Source: Anolis sagrei (Eukaryota; Chordata; Lepidosauria; Squamata; Anolidae). Taken from it: 64,000 bases of DNA. The stretch spans positions 60,827,453 through 60,891,452 of the forward strand of contig NC_090021.1 of the NCBI RefSeq assembly GCF_037176765.1, given 5' to 3'. Position 1 is the stretch's first letter. Every line of letters starts with the position of its first letter. Positions 42,927 through 54,395 of the stretch are shown piece after piece. The notes under the pieces were generated by a model, which saw only the letters and a list, made by a program, of their open reading frames with translations, did no database searches and was not told the origin of the DNA. The position numbers were made by a program, and so were the translations under genes.

Positions 42927-43015
42927 ACAGTATGATCCTCGTATCTGCAGATATTTCATAACCCCCTAGATACTTGAGACTGGACGATAGCAAACTATAT
43001 TTTGGGTTACTGTGA
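42927..43015. repeat. Right copy of 89-bp direct repeat flanking L1
   Basis: Identical to 40178-40266. After it the sequence continues into a scrap of the Penelope-like repeat (GTTTTCCAGGTTGTATGGCC). Confidence 0.9.
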
Positions 43016-43052
43016 GTTTTCCAGGTTGTATGGCCATGTTCTGGAGCAGGCA
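43012..43052 (-). mobile_element. Penelope-like repeat scrap
   Basis: GTGAGTTTTCCAGGTTGTATGGCCATGTTCTGG-like block matching the end of the repeats at 52.3 and 57.1 kb. Too short to include the hammerhead region. Confidence 0.55.
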
Positions 43053-43470
43053 ATTGATAATACAATGTCATTGTGCCTGCCAATCAAAACATCCATATTC
43101 TTTGTTTCTTACAAGTATCTCCCCTCCCTGTTTTTGCAATTCTGGGCAAAGATTAAACACTGGATAGTTATCAAGCCCTTGCTCCACTTAACTGCATGGC
43201 TAATGGATTTCATTCTGGTTGGGAGAGTTTTGTTTGTTTAGAGCAGAGTTTTCTAAACTGTGTGTTGTGACACATTAGTATGTGGGCTGTGTAGGTTTGT
43301 TGTGTGAACATAAGAAACTTCTGAGTCTATATTAAATAAGTAATACATCATATATGTTTAAAAATATAAATGAACGTTTTTCATGGAATATGTTGTGTCC
43401 CCATACATTTTGCTACTATAATTGATACATGTATTACTTATAAGGAGTTGGTTGCAACATTCCTGCTTCT

Positions 43471-43536
43471 TGGCAGGGGGTTGGACTGGATGGCCCATGA
43501 GGTCTCTTCCAACTCTTTGATTCCTTGATTCTATGG
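43471..43536 (+). mobile_element. CR1 3'-end fragment
   Basis: GGTTGGACTGGATGGCCCAT and TCTTCCAACTCTTTGATTCC. It sits inside sequence (43.25-43.62 kb) that looks like a worn DNA element with GTGTTGTGACAC and GTGTCGCAAAT blocks. Confidence 0.75.
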
Positions 43537-43620
43537 TTCAATCTCCAGTTTGTTAGTAAAATTGAATTACTGTGTTGCAAAATTATGCACGGCTAAAAGT
43601 GTGTCGCAAATACAAAATTA

Positions 43621-43966
43621 TAGAATCATAGAGTTGGGAAAGACCTCATGGGCTATCCAGTCCAATCCCCTACCAAGAATCAGGAAAATCGCATTCAAAG
43701 CACCCTTGACAGATGGCCATCCAGACTCTCTTTAAAAGCCTCCAAAGAAGAAGCCTCCACCACACTCCAGGGCAGAGAGTTCCACTGCTGAACAGCTCTC
43801 ACAGTCAGGAAGTTCTTCCTAATGTTCAGGTGGAATCTCCTTTCCTGTAGTTTGAAGCCATTGTTCTGCATCCTAGTCTCCAGGGCAGCAAAAAACAAGC
43901 CTGCTCCCTCTTCTCTATGACCTCCCCTCACATATTTATACATGGCCAAAAGATTTGGAAGCTCCT
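43621..43966 (-). mobile_element. CR1 LINE, ORF2 C-terminus and 3' end
   Basis: The minus frame reads a CR1-type ORF2 end (KNFLTVRAVQQWNSLP, then SSLEAFKESLDGHL), followed by the CR1 3' end (GACCTCATGGGCTATCCAGT and TATAGAATCATAGAG). 5'-truncated. Confidence 0.88.
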
Positions 43967-46900
43967 ATTTTGAGTATTTGTATCCTGATCATTGGCTATA
44001 AAGGCTTTCAGAATGTCTTAGAATGAAACTTGGGCATTTTAGAGGTAGAAGGGACCGTGATGGCCTGCCATGCAAGAATACACAATTAAAGTACTCCTGA
44101 AAGGCTTACAAATCACAAATTGGACAGTTCTATGCCCTTAGTCCAAAAAGTCAAGACATACAAGGAAAAGAGGATGGCAGAGGGTAGAAGGGATTATATC
44201 CACCTGACTGTTTCTTTCTCTCCATAGCAATGGAAGTTGGACTGGAAGGAGGGCCTTTCACCAACGGAACAAAGCCTGGATGCTTTTCTCTCAAAGTTTA
44301 TACACATTGTTGACCTGAAATAACAGAAGACCAATGTAATGGCAACTATTTGCTGCCACCTGGCATCTTTGGATGCTTGTTTGCTGGACTTGGCTCTTTT
44401 GGAGTCAAAGACAACTTTATAGATCCCACATTAAGAATGAAAATGGATACGGGTAATTTTTTCTGAGGTTTGGTTGTTGTTGATTATGAAAGCATTAGCT
44501 CATTCTTTTGGGGAAAAAAATTAAATGCAGCACAACCCCTGTACCCATGGGATTGTTATCTTCAGTTTCATGTATCCATACAAAATATATGCTCTGTAGA
44601 CATTTTACATGGTTTTTAAAATCTTTTCATGTATTTGGGAAGTTAACGTGGGGTGAAACATATTATAATTCTGCTGTCTGGACAGAGCATATGTTATATA
44701 ATATAATATTTTTTAAAATAACAAAAACAAAATGAGCATTTGGGCCATATAGAAGCCCTTATAACTGGCTCCCTAACTGCAAAATGCTTTTGAAAAGTAA
44801 GATGGGAGAATGGAGGTTTCCACCCCCTGCCAGACTAGGTGTCGATGCCAGAACTCTTTGATGCCATTTCAATGAGACCCAGCCCTCAGCAACACTGGGA
44901 GAAGAACATGACCTTTGGAAAACCTATCTTGAGATATATTGAAAGTTAAACTGGAAGAAATGAGAGCAGAATATTTGACCATTGTTACAATTACCTTTTG
45001 TTTTGCTTTTTTCACATTACATAGTAATGTGAGATACTCCTGGGGCTTAACCACATATCTGCTGAAACAGAGAAAGAGAAATGCATCCCTTCCAACATTT
45101 CATAAATGAAAACTGGGACATACTTGTTTGCGCTACATCAGAGTGCAATTAAAAGTGTGTGGTCAGGCAACCAGAAGACAAAAGGAAGAACACTCAAAAA
45201 TACTATGTTGAGTAAAAAAATATGTTGGAATTTATGTATTTGGTTTAGAAGGGACACGATTCTGCACCTTCCTCTCTCCCTCGCTGACATAATTGAGTGT
45301 GAACTATGTTTGCACTTTGAATTCAGCTTGCAGCAACTGAAGTAAGCTGAGGACAAAGAAGGGACAGACACAGAGAAACTGGCTCCCTAACTGCTTTTGA
45401 AAAGTAAGACGACAATTATTTTCCCCAAAAGAACTAGTATCTAGATGAGAGGACTCAAAGTTTCTACAAACAGATGTGTTATTGATGTATAATCACACTA
45501 ATTAAAATTCATTAAGAAGACACAGATGTTGGAAAATGTACATTTGAAATGATATCCCCTCAATCCTAGCAATTGGCTGGAATATTTCAGAGCATTGTAG
45601 TCCAAAAAATAGTTCTTCCAAGCAATTTACACTGTCAGAATTTTGGAATGTAGGTGCATGCATTTATGTATTATTGATCTGTATACATATTACACTATTA
45701 GTTATAGAATGCAAATGATGATAATCGTACATTGAAACCACTCCACAATTAAAGATTTGCTTATCTCTGGGCACAGCTCTCCTTTTCTGTATGGGAGCAA
45801 TCTGAGAGCAAATGCATAGTCTTGAAAATACATGTGTTGTAGATCAATCATCAGAGGCTGATAGTTTAACTGGTTTAACTGATGATTCAGAGAGAATTGT
45901 GAGCTTTCCTGTGGCACAAAGTGAAGGGCCCTCAAGTCTGAGAAATGATGGTTCTCTCTGTGAGAAAACTGGCTCGGAAAGTGCAGGGCGTCAAGGGCAG
46001 GCAGGGGAGCTAGAAGCAGCGACAGCAGATAAGGAATTGAGTGAAGACCTGAGTGACAAGAAGGATTCCCATGGAAGCCCACATGCAGCCACTGAGATCA
46101 ACAAAAGTCTTTGTTTACAAATCAGAGCCATAAATAAATTTTAAAATTTATTTATCAAATCTGAGGGTACAGTTGTATTTAAAAACACAAACAAAGTTTT
46201 AAAACTTGGCCAAAAAAGATTGCAATGGGCAGAGAGATTACATGGGAAAGTTGTGGAAAAAGTTAACCGGAAATTGAATGATTTTATGGGTGTCTATTAA
46301 ACAACAAGTTGTTTACTTTAAGGTCAGTTCAGGCAACACTGAGTGTGAGAAGCCTGAGATAATATGTTTAATGTCGGCAGGAACCGCCCCTTGTAACATC
46401 ACTCTTGTAATCCATTTCCTGTTAGTTAAAAATAGGTGACCAAAGGATGTCACTTTTGGGAATCTGGGATGGTCTACCTCAGACACTGGAAAACTTCGGC
46501 CCTCCAGGTGTTTTGGACTTCCACAATTCCTAACAGCCTACCGGCTATAAATTACACTATAAATTATACTCAAGGACATAACTGGGGCAAACTGATTTGA
46601 GAAGCAAGGGTATTAGGGTGAGAGAGAGCAAATGAGAAGCCACAGAGGTCTTCTTATCATCCTTAAAGCCAAGGGTTTGCTTTCCCCCAGAGTCTCATTT
46701 CCTAGAAAATCAGGCTAGAGGGAGGGGTAATTATCGCAGCTGCATTCTGAAGCACTTTAATGGTCCATATTTTCAGTGCTGGCAATAAACCAAGGACTAT
46801 TCATGAGAGGTTAGCACCACAGAGTAAAAATGATGCAAACAATAATTGGGGCATTTTGAAGCACTTTTATGGAGCATTTCAAGCAGTTATCTTATGTGAA

Positions 46901-47920
46901 AATATTGATGTGGTAAAAACTAGATAGAGAAAACATTACAGTTGAGAATTTGTGCTTGAATTTCTGCTGAATATTCATGTTTGCCTTCTGCTGCAATTGG
47001 ATTAGTATTCACAGAAGCTTGCAATGAGTTTTCTTTCGAACTTTTTCACTGCTTTTCCAATAGCATTTCCACAAAGAACAGAGCTGTGTTCTTGGAGAAG
47101 TAAATTCAAGAGGATAGAAATCCAGGATAATTGTGTTGATGGTAAGTAAAAGCCTAAAGCCCACACTGTGCAGGACCTTCGTTAGGCCGACCTCAAGTTT
47201 CTGAGCATGCTTTTGAAACCAAACACATTTTTATCAGTCAAAGATATTTCCAGAAAGTATGCAGGAAAAAGGAAGGAGGAAATGAGGATGTCACATAGTC
47301 TCTGATGGTTTGAAAGCAAGTCTGTGGGCTATCAAAGGATAATCTGGGTCCTCAGCGGAAAAGGAAGGCGATTAAAGGTAGAGCAATGACATTTGCTGAT
47401 CCATTTGGGAATAAAAAAGGACCCCCCCCCCTTGAAACCACAAGTCTGTTTCTTGACAATTATGTTAATTGCTGCTATTTATATCAGTGTTTCTCAAAGA
47501 CATCGCACAGACACATCCTGACCGGACCAGCAGTTAAAACCTAGTTCATCATTGGTGATAACGGGGCAGCAACTTTCATCTCACAGAAGGGAAACAGAAA
47601 AATAAAATGAACTCCAAAATCCACAAACAAGAAAAACATAGTGGCCTACCACTATGCAATTGGATTACTCTGCCAAATAGAAAAGCTGGGCTTAATTCCC
47701 AGGTGGTCTCCTATTCAACCATGGATTAATCCCAAACATGATTAGCTGGAGCAAGATGCAGCAAACATGAATAGTTGTAGCAAGATAGCTTCTGTATCAT
47801 ATGCCTTCCAAATCAGTTCCAATCAATATGTAGCTCACATTTTAGACAAGCAGCACTAAAGAAATGTCTTTAATTTGAGATGAATCTGCTTCAATGTAAT
47901 TCATTGTGTGTTCTTGTATC
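43967..47920. other. Spacer with no recognised gene
   Basis: No host exon or known repeat can be supported over most of this stretch. Two features are noted: a 34-41-bp repeated string at 44764 and 45377, and an open frame of 110 codons at 45812-46144. A MITE-like scrap (CTCCAGGTGTTTTGGACTTC) lies near 46.5 kb. Confidence 0.6.
45812..46144 (+). other. Unrecognised open frame, 110 codons
   Basis: Begins MHSLENTCVVDQ and is rich in Ser, Glu and Asp (for example LSEDLSDKKDSHG). It has no domain I recognise, no splice pattern I can defend and no neighbouring partner. It could be a fragment of a transposable element protein or chance. Composition is more protein-like than most chance frames here, which is the only reason to list it. 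Confidence 0.2.
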
Positions 47921-47978
47921 GCAGGAGGTGAGACTGGATGGCCCTTGTGGTCTCTTCCAACTCTTTCATGATTCTCTG
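47921..47978 (+). mobile_element. CR1 3'-end fragment
   Basis: GAGACTGGATGGCCCTTGTG and TCTTCCAACTCTTTCATGAT. Confidence 0.7.
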
Positions 47979-48039
47979 AAATGTTCAAATTAATAGTGTG
48001 CAATACATTTAGAAGAATGGGAAGAAATGTGGAATAGGA

Positions 48040-48866
48040 AACTAAAATATACCTACTTATTTGACCTAAAGGAGAAGAGGCTCAAGAGGACGCATAGGTG
48101 GTATATAACACTGCATAAATTGGGAAAGGAAAAACACAAAAAACATAAATACAAAATGCTGGAAATGTGGTAAGCAAGAAGAGACCTTTTACCACATGCG
48201 TAAGGAGGCAAAATATTACTGGACAAAAATACACAACAAAATACAGAAAATATTGAATATAAAAATGCAGATGAAGCTGGAAACACACCTATAGGGCACA
48301 ACAGAAGGAAAATTAGAAGAGATTACAAAAAAAACTTATGAATTACATGACAACAGCAGCGAGGATCATATATGCCAAAGTATGAAGACAGAAGGAAACC
48401 CTCACTATAGACCAATGGTGGATTAAAGTATGGGAGATCAAAAACATGGACAGATTTAATAGCAAAACAACAAGAAAGAGCACAGAAGGAAACGGACTGG
48501 AGTTTAAATACAGAAATACATGAAGGAGGAGAAAAAGAAAAGAAAATGAAACAGATAAGAAGGAAAAGAGAAAGGATGATATGTTTATACACAATTAGGC
48601 CAAGGGGAAAGCAGGTGAAGTGATTACACGAAGAAAGAAGGGAAAGAAATAAACCACACCGAAGAAGACTGGAAGTTTAAATGTTTGTTTGTTTGTTGGT
48701 CCTTTTTTTCTTTTCTTTTTTCTCTTTTCCCACTTTCCCTTTATATATCCCTTACACCTATATCCCATTTTTTTCTTTTTCTTTCCCCTTTTTTGTTCTT
48801 TTTTAGGTGCCAAAATTTTAATCGATGTACACTGAAACAGTAATAAAGATTATTAAAAAATATTAG
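48040..48866 (+). mobile_element. L1 LINE 3' end, 5'-truncated
   Basis: The plus strand gives a diverged ORF2 C-terminus (KEKRLKRTHRWYITLHKLG; KHKYKMLEMW with a cysteine-region relic). A pyrimidine-rich 3' UTR (48.70-48.80 kb) and TAATAAAGATTATTAAAAAA as tail follow. Several stops interrupt it, and it is older than the copy at 40.3 kb. The antisense frames over 48.05-48.81 kb are shadows of it. Confidence 0.75.
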
Positions 48867-49077
48867 TGTGCAAATGTACACTGCACAGAAGCCAATGTCC
48901 AGAATGTGAATGTTAAGGGGCTATTGTGAATATCTAAAAGTACACATCAGCAAATACAAATTTTCATGTGTCTATTGATTGCCTATAATATAATCTAGTA
49001 TTTTATTGGTACTTATCGAGAGCTTGGAAATATTACTGATTGGAGCTACAAGTTCCAGAATCTCTCAGCCAATGTGG

Positions 49078-49921
49078 ATGTGCTGTCGCACGCTGGGCCT
49101 GAAATAATGTCTGTTTACAGGGCGTGCCTTCTGTATGCCCAACGGGACACCGGGGTGCCTCAGCTGAAGGGCCCCTTAGATTTCCCAACACAAAGTTCTA
49201 TTGAGTCTCAAAATAAATTCAACAAAGTTCTTTATTTGGGCTTCAATCTTCAAACAAATGAATTAAATTCTTTATAACCTTGGAAAACCCGGTAGTTTTC
49301 TCAATCTGCTATCAAGGGCAGGCAACTAGTGGTAAACTGTTCCTTTCTTCTTTAGGGAAATCTTCTGACCCCTCCCTGGGCAATCTTTCTTTACCTTGCT
49401 GGTGTAATGCCGCTACTCCCGGCTCCAAGCTACTTTATGGATAGCCCGAGTGGTCCCTTACCAGACAAGGCTGCTGTAGATCTGCCAAGCTGAAAGGTGT
49501 CCTTTAGATTACTTCACGAAGGCTGTAGGAACTGTCCTGTTGCCCCAGCAAAGGCTGGCTGTATTCCCCCAGCAAAAGCTGTGTGACTATCCCTTTACTC
49601 CCCCAGCAGAGCTGTGGAAATTCCTTTACTCCCCCAGCAGAGTTGTGAGTAGTGAAGCCTTTGTGCAGGTGGGATAGAGAAACCCACACGTCCTGCTGTT
49701 AGGCTTCAAACAGTGAGACTGAACAAAAGTCCTCCTTTGCCTCCAAAACCCTGGGGAAAGGGGCAGTTCTAAAGACTCTAACGATGATTGCCAGGTTGCT
49801 GGCCCTATGACTGCAACTTGGGGAAGCTACCTGATTGCAAAAAGCATGGCTTAAATAAATTCATTCAAACTAGCAGTGCAAGAAAAAGAGGTTCAAATCT
49901 CCTGGCACTGCCGTGCCAGCA
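49078..49921 (-). mobile_element. Solo LTR candidate (fossil LTR retroelement)
   Basis: About 0.84 kb starting TGTGCTGTCGCACGC and ending CGTGCCAGCACA, so TG...CA bounded with short inverted ends. GTGG lies next to both ends, possibly a 4-5-bp target duplication. Read on the minus strand, an AATAAA followed by a T/G-rich stretch lies in the last third, as in an LTR polyadenylation region. Repeated CCCCCAGCA motifs lie at about 49.54-49.64 kb. No internal coding region adjoins. It is a fossil of unknown family and moderate age. Confidence 0.5.
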
Positions 49922-49929
49922 CAGTGGCC

Positions 49930-51374
49930 CCTAGGATTCTAAGAGTTGTGGTCCCAAAAGGAATATTTTTCAGGTTCTTTGATAACCTGAAAGCAAAATG
50001 AACATCAAATCTAACCTCAAAAAGGGTAAAATATTTAGTTGGGAGGTATATTTTCTAGTTTTCGAACTTACTGGAAGAGAAGTGAAGGTCTACTTGCAAT
50101 TGCACTATCCTCCCCTCCCAATAATTTCATACCTATTACTATCTCCTACAAAGCCATATTTTTTAAAACTCTTGACTTTGGCATCTGCTGTATGCATAGT
50201 ATGATTTTAAAAAATGCCATGTGAGAATCTGAATAGGCATATCAATTGCTACATGGAAGTGGCTCATATATTGGGGTTTTTGGGGGGTGGGGTGGGGGTT
50301 ATGTGTGAAGTTAATCTAATCTAATAAACTAGCAATCTAATGAAGAATAAAAGGATTTAGAAGTGTTTTTCTGTTGCTGTTGTACCAGTTAAAATAAAGT
50401 AGGCTTCCACATTAGAGGGAGGTAGCTACAACTGGGAATATGTGATCATATTTCTTAGTGCAAAGGACTCCTTTAGAAAAGAATGGCAGGATTACAGAAG
50501 GTTAACAGGAACTTGGGTTGGAATTCATATATGAGAAGTTAATCAGGCTGGTATGTGTTACATCATAGGTAAGAGATATGGCCAATCTGCTTTTCTCGTT
50601 ATTTGCTTTGACCTTTGGTCCCTGGGGTTCTGCATCCACCAATATGCAATACGTGTTCAGATATGCTTGCCATTTTCAGCAGCAGCACACTATGCTGAAC
50701 TGAAATAAATTATTTCATGAAACCATACCTTTAAACAGCATTTTATTGCTTTTACCAAAGTTGATCCTCATCTATATAATTCTCTAACACATAGGTTAGA
50801 GCTTGGAAAAGTTGCTGTCTCAGACTACATGTTTTATAATTTCCTAGTGTGCAGACATGCAAAGGAATTAGTTGTATATGCTATGCAAAATGCGGGTGAT
50901 TCTAATAGCCTATGTACATAGAAACCCCTGCTGTATAAATATGTGTTTGTATTAACTTCTATAGATCTTACATTATATGTTAATTGGCATAAAATGAATT
51001 TATAATATGCATTTAGTTGATACTTTTAATGTGCTTGGATAGTTTAGTTGTTTACAATTATGCATCCAAATATACACACACAACTGGATGATGCCAGATT
51101 TTCATTGTTAAGACTCTTGACATACAGCTAGTTTGGAGAGTTTACATTACAGAATTGAACTGCTGGAGATAGCACTTGAAACAAAGAATTGATTCCAAAT
51201 GTTGTGTCTACTAAACTCATGAAATCAGAAATATTCATCTCTTCTGCTAGGTCACACCATGGCTGAAAGGAAATGGTTACACTGACCAAGAGCTATGGAG
51301 AAAAATCTCACAATTTATGACCCAAACATACTTTGTTCCTTAATGTCTGTGAACAAATATCGCTAATTATTCCT
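49930..51374. other. Spacer, nothing recognised
   Basis: AT-rich unique sequence without a supported exon or repeat. Confidence 0.6.
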
Positions 51375-52090
51375 TAGATGTAGAATATGGAAACTTTTTT
51401 ATTTATTTCGTGTAAAAACATTACATAAATAGGTATAAAACTTATAAAATAGAGAAAGCACAAGGGGTTAAAATTTTTTAGACTAAATATGGGCAACAGC
51501 GTCCACATTGTCTGTAGTTTTAAACAATTCTTTCTCTGTGCATGAGGCAGGGCATTGTGGACAAGCATACAGATGCAGAGATGTTTGTTCTGCGCCAGTC
51601 ACACAAGGTGGGGGATTCTTCTCTGTAGAGTCATTTTGCCAGGTTGTCTCTTGATCTGTCAACTCCACTTCTGAGTCTGTTTGGAAACTTCCAAGTTGAC
51701 CATTCTTGGTTTACCCTTGGAGGCAGGCCATCATGGGGGGCATCCATTTGGGATTTCCTGGCTTAGTTGCCCAGAGGGATACTCTTGCTGTTGCTGGGGG
51801 AACATTAAGAGGAGTGGTGGTTCTCATGAAGCTTTCCCTTGATTTGAGTCTACTGGGAGGAGGCTGATAGCCATGCAGTGGGAGGCTTTCACAGTGTTCA
51901 ACCTTATTTCTCTCACAGTTAGCAGCAACTTCCCGTCACACATCAAGGGGGCAATGCCAGCTAGTATCAACAGGTGTGGGTTTGAGACATCCTGTGGTTA
52001 TTCTACATGTTTCGTTCAGTGCTATATTCACCTGCTTCACATGGACAGATTTCTGCTAAACAGGGCAGACATACTCAGTGGTTGAGTAAG
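51375..52090 (-). mobile_element. Non-LTR retrotransposon 3' end, degenerate
   Basis: On the minus strand, in broken frames: RLRSGVDRSRDNLAKW, PTLCDWRRTN and CPASCTEKELFKTTDN. This resembles the C-terminal region of LINE ORFs (usual form LNRLRTGVGR...CxCG...C). The 3' side is a TTTATTTATTTCGTG-like tail near 51400. Clade not assigned. The plus-strand frame at 51873 is a shadow. Confidence 0.6.
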
Positions 52091-52364
52091 ACAATGTCAG
52101 GACTGATGTTCTTATTCATTTTGGATCTGCACCCCATGCACTGCCAATAAGTGTGGAAAATGAGCACTGACAAAAAAAATCTGAACTCTGGATGGAGGGG
52201 CTCTCCTTCCTTTTTCTGCACTAACCGGACTGTTGAGACTAACCTTGTATTAAATACATAACAAACAGATAAGAGTTATTTTATGTATTGTTGAAGGCTT
52301 TCATGGCTGGAATCACTGGGTTGCTGTAAGTTTTGGGGCTGTATGGCCATGTTCCAGAAGCATT

Positions 52365-52416
52365 CTTTCCTGATGTTTCGCCTGCATCTATGACAGGCAT
52401 CCTCAAAGGTTGTGAG
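52365..52416 (-). ncRNA. Hammerhead-like motif, copy 2 (worn)
   Basis: Minus strand: stem II GCCTGT and GCAGGC and the GAAAC box are present, while the CUGANGA box is altered. Probably inactive. Confidence 0.4.
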
Positions 52417-52423
52417 GTTTGAC

Positions 52424-52475
52424 CTCAGAACCTCTGAGGATGCCTGCCATAGATGCAGGCGAAACATCAGGAGAG
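52424..52475 (+). ncRNA. Hammerhead-like motif, copy 3
   Basis: CUGAGGA at 52434-52440, stem II GCCTGC with GCAGGC (six pairs), GAAAC at 52461-52465, cleavage-site position AUC. Stem I CCU and AGG pair, and the outer CUC and GAG can also pair. The core is nearly complete. Confidence 0.5.
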
Positions 52476-53526
52476 AATGCTTCTGGAACATGGCCATATA
52501 CAGCCTCAAATCCTTACAGCAACCCAAGAGTTATTTTAATGTTCAAATTCAAGCAAATGTATACAGCTCCAATTTAAAACCATCATGGCATCAAATTAGG
52601 TTCTTCTTCTTCATAGATGCTTACTTGTATAGAAAAATGCAAATGATCTAACCTTGCGCATACACAATATTACTTAAATTAATACATAGGATTTATTAAT
52701 TAAAGAGCACATGACAAATAGGATATTATTAGAACCTTTATAAGAATGAATCGAAGATCTGTGCTAATATACACATCTTACTGTTGAGGCATAAAATCCA
52801 GTTTCAAATCACCTTAAACAGCAGGGTGAACAAGCCAAAGAGGCCCCAGATTTGAGAAGTGGGTAAACCACTGCTTGATGAATGGAGAAAGACATTCTTT
52901 AATGTTAAGTGTTTCCCCACTTCCTTTGCCTCTTGCTAGTACTTCTAGCGATTGGGAGTAAAGAAGGAAAATAATTCATTCTGTATTATCAAATTCTTGC
53001 CTTCTCCTATGAGTGAATATGATAAACTTGGAAATAACAACAATGGGCCATTTCATGTCTTGATAAAATAATTTCCTTGTGCTATCATTTAACTTAGGAG
53101 TAGTGTTTGACTAACGTACAAGAGTAAGATAACATGAATGCCTTTCCAAATAACGTACCAGGTCAGATCTAGGTTTCATTCATGCCAGCTGTAATATGAT
53201 ACATGCTTCAAACGGGAGTATATTAAATGAGGCGGTTTTGGGGGTTTCTTTCTTTCTTGAAAATTCTGAAGTGGGTGAGAGACAAAGAGTGTTTTGTGTA
53301 AATGTATGAAAATGAATGCCATATCATGAGAGTTTACTTCATACTCCTAACAATGAAATCAAATTATTTCTCCTGGAGAATATAAAAGAGGAATGAGACG
53401 TGAAAAGACCAGGTCAAACAAGAAATATTTTTCATAAATCAAGCACCTTTCTATTCTGATGGAAGAAATGTTACGAGTAACCAGGAATAGTTACAAAGTC
53501 CATAAACTATAACTAGTTAAAGCAAT

Positions 53527-53528
53527 AT

Positions 53529-53563
<35 letters not shown>

Positions 53564-53780
53564 CGACATTTCTACCCCACCTTTCTCAACCCCGGAGGAG
53601 AATCAAGGCGACTTTACACATAGGCAGCTATTCGATGGCGTTAAAAACATTTTAAAATATAATTATAAAATTCATCAAAACATTTAAAAACACTTAAACT
53701 AATATTGTCAAACCACTCTATCCTTAATCATAATCCAGGGCCGTTTCAATAGTCCTTGCACATAATTCTATATCTGTCTA
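53527..53780 (-). mobile_element. LINE 3'-UTR fragment (L2/CR1-like)
   Basis: A (TATT)n-type tail of about 40 bp, then CCCCGGAGGAGAATCAAGGCG. Same family as 10.5 and 23.0 kb, with the longest ATTT tail in the window. Confidence 0.65.
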
Positions 53781-54290
53781 TTGCACAAGTTCTCCAAAGA
53801 CCTCTTAGTTTTATTTCAATTGTATTTAGGAGCCCCTAATATAGTTAAATGAAAAATAAACAAAAGGTAATAGGACATATTTTAAAAACTTGCATCTGAG
53901 AAGAATTCAAAGACTTAGTCTGGACCTTATAACTGAGAGAAACAAATTGGTAGCATAGCTTTTTTAGATTAGCCTATGAAATTGGCTTCAGATCCATTGC
54001 TTTAAAAAGCAAAACATCTACCAGTTTACATTCACAAACACCTACCAACTTCCACCTTGCAACAGCAATTGGCTTCTAAATGAAAACTCTGCCAGTTTCT
54101 CCTCATCACCATCTACTAATTTCTGTCAGGTCTACTGGAACCCACTGTCTTAGATCTATTCCAGAGGTTTTTGCTTCTCTCTTGGACTGGTATCCCTGAA
54201 TCCCATGTTTCTCAACCTTATTGGAAATGGATATGATACCAGAGTGCTCCTGATAATGATAAAAGATTTTTTCCTTAATTCTCCCTTTTT

Positions 54291-54395
54291 CTGGGGGTTG
54301 ATGCTCATCTCCATTTCAAAGCCAAAGAGTCAGTGTCGTCCACATACACCTCCAAGGCCATGTGGCCAGCATGACTGCCTGGAGTGTCATTATGA
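54291..54395 (-). mobile_element. Fragment of SINE with Bov-B-type tail
   Basis: GGGGGTTGATGCTCATCTCC and CCTCCAAGGCCATGTGGCC match the middle of the SINEs at 59.3 and 61.6 kb. Confidence 0.6.

Larger units (their letters stand above)
52282..52533. mobile_element. Head-to-head inverted pair of Penelope-like repeats
   Basis: The left half (52296-52410, minus orientation) and right half (about 52428-52530, plus orientation) are near-complete reverse complements around a centre at about 52419. Each half carries the hammerhead-like block and the GGCTGTATGGCCATGTTCCAG tail. The outer left end reads GTTGAAGGCTTTCATGGCTG, matching the end at 57.1 kb. Confidence 0.7.

Noticed and set aside
44228-44450. 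Candidate exon after a CTCCATAG acceptor-like site
   Set aside because: The open stretch is short, has no recognisable family and lacks a convincing donor.
52276-52651. Overlapping plus and minus frames of about 80 codons
   Set aside because: They arise from the inverted pair of ribozyme-bearing repeats.
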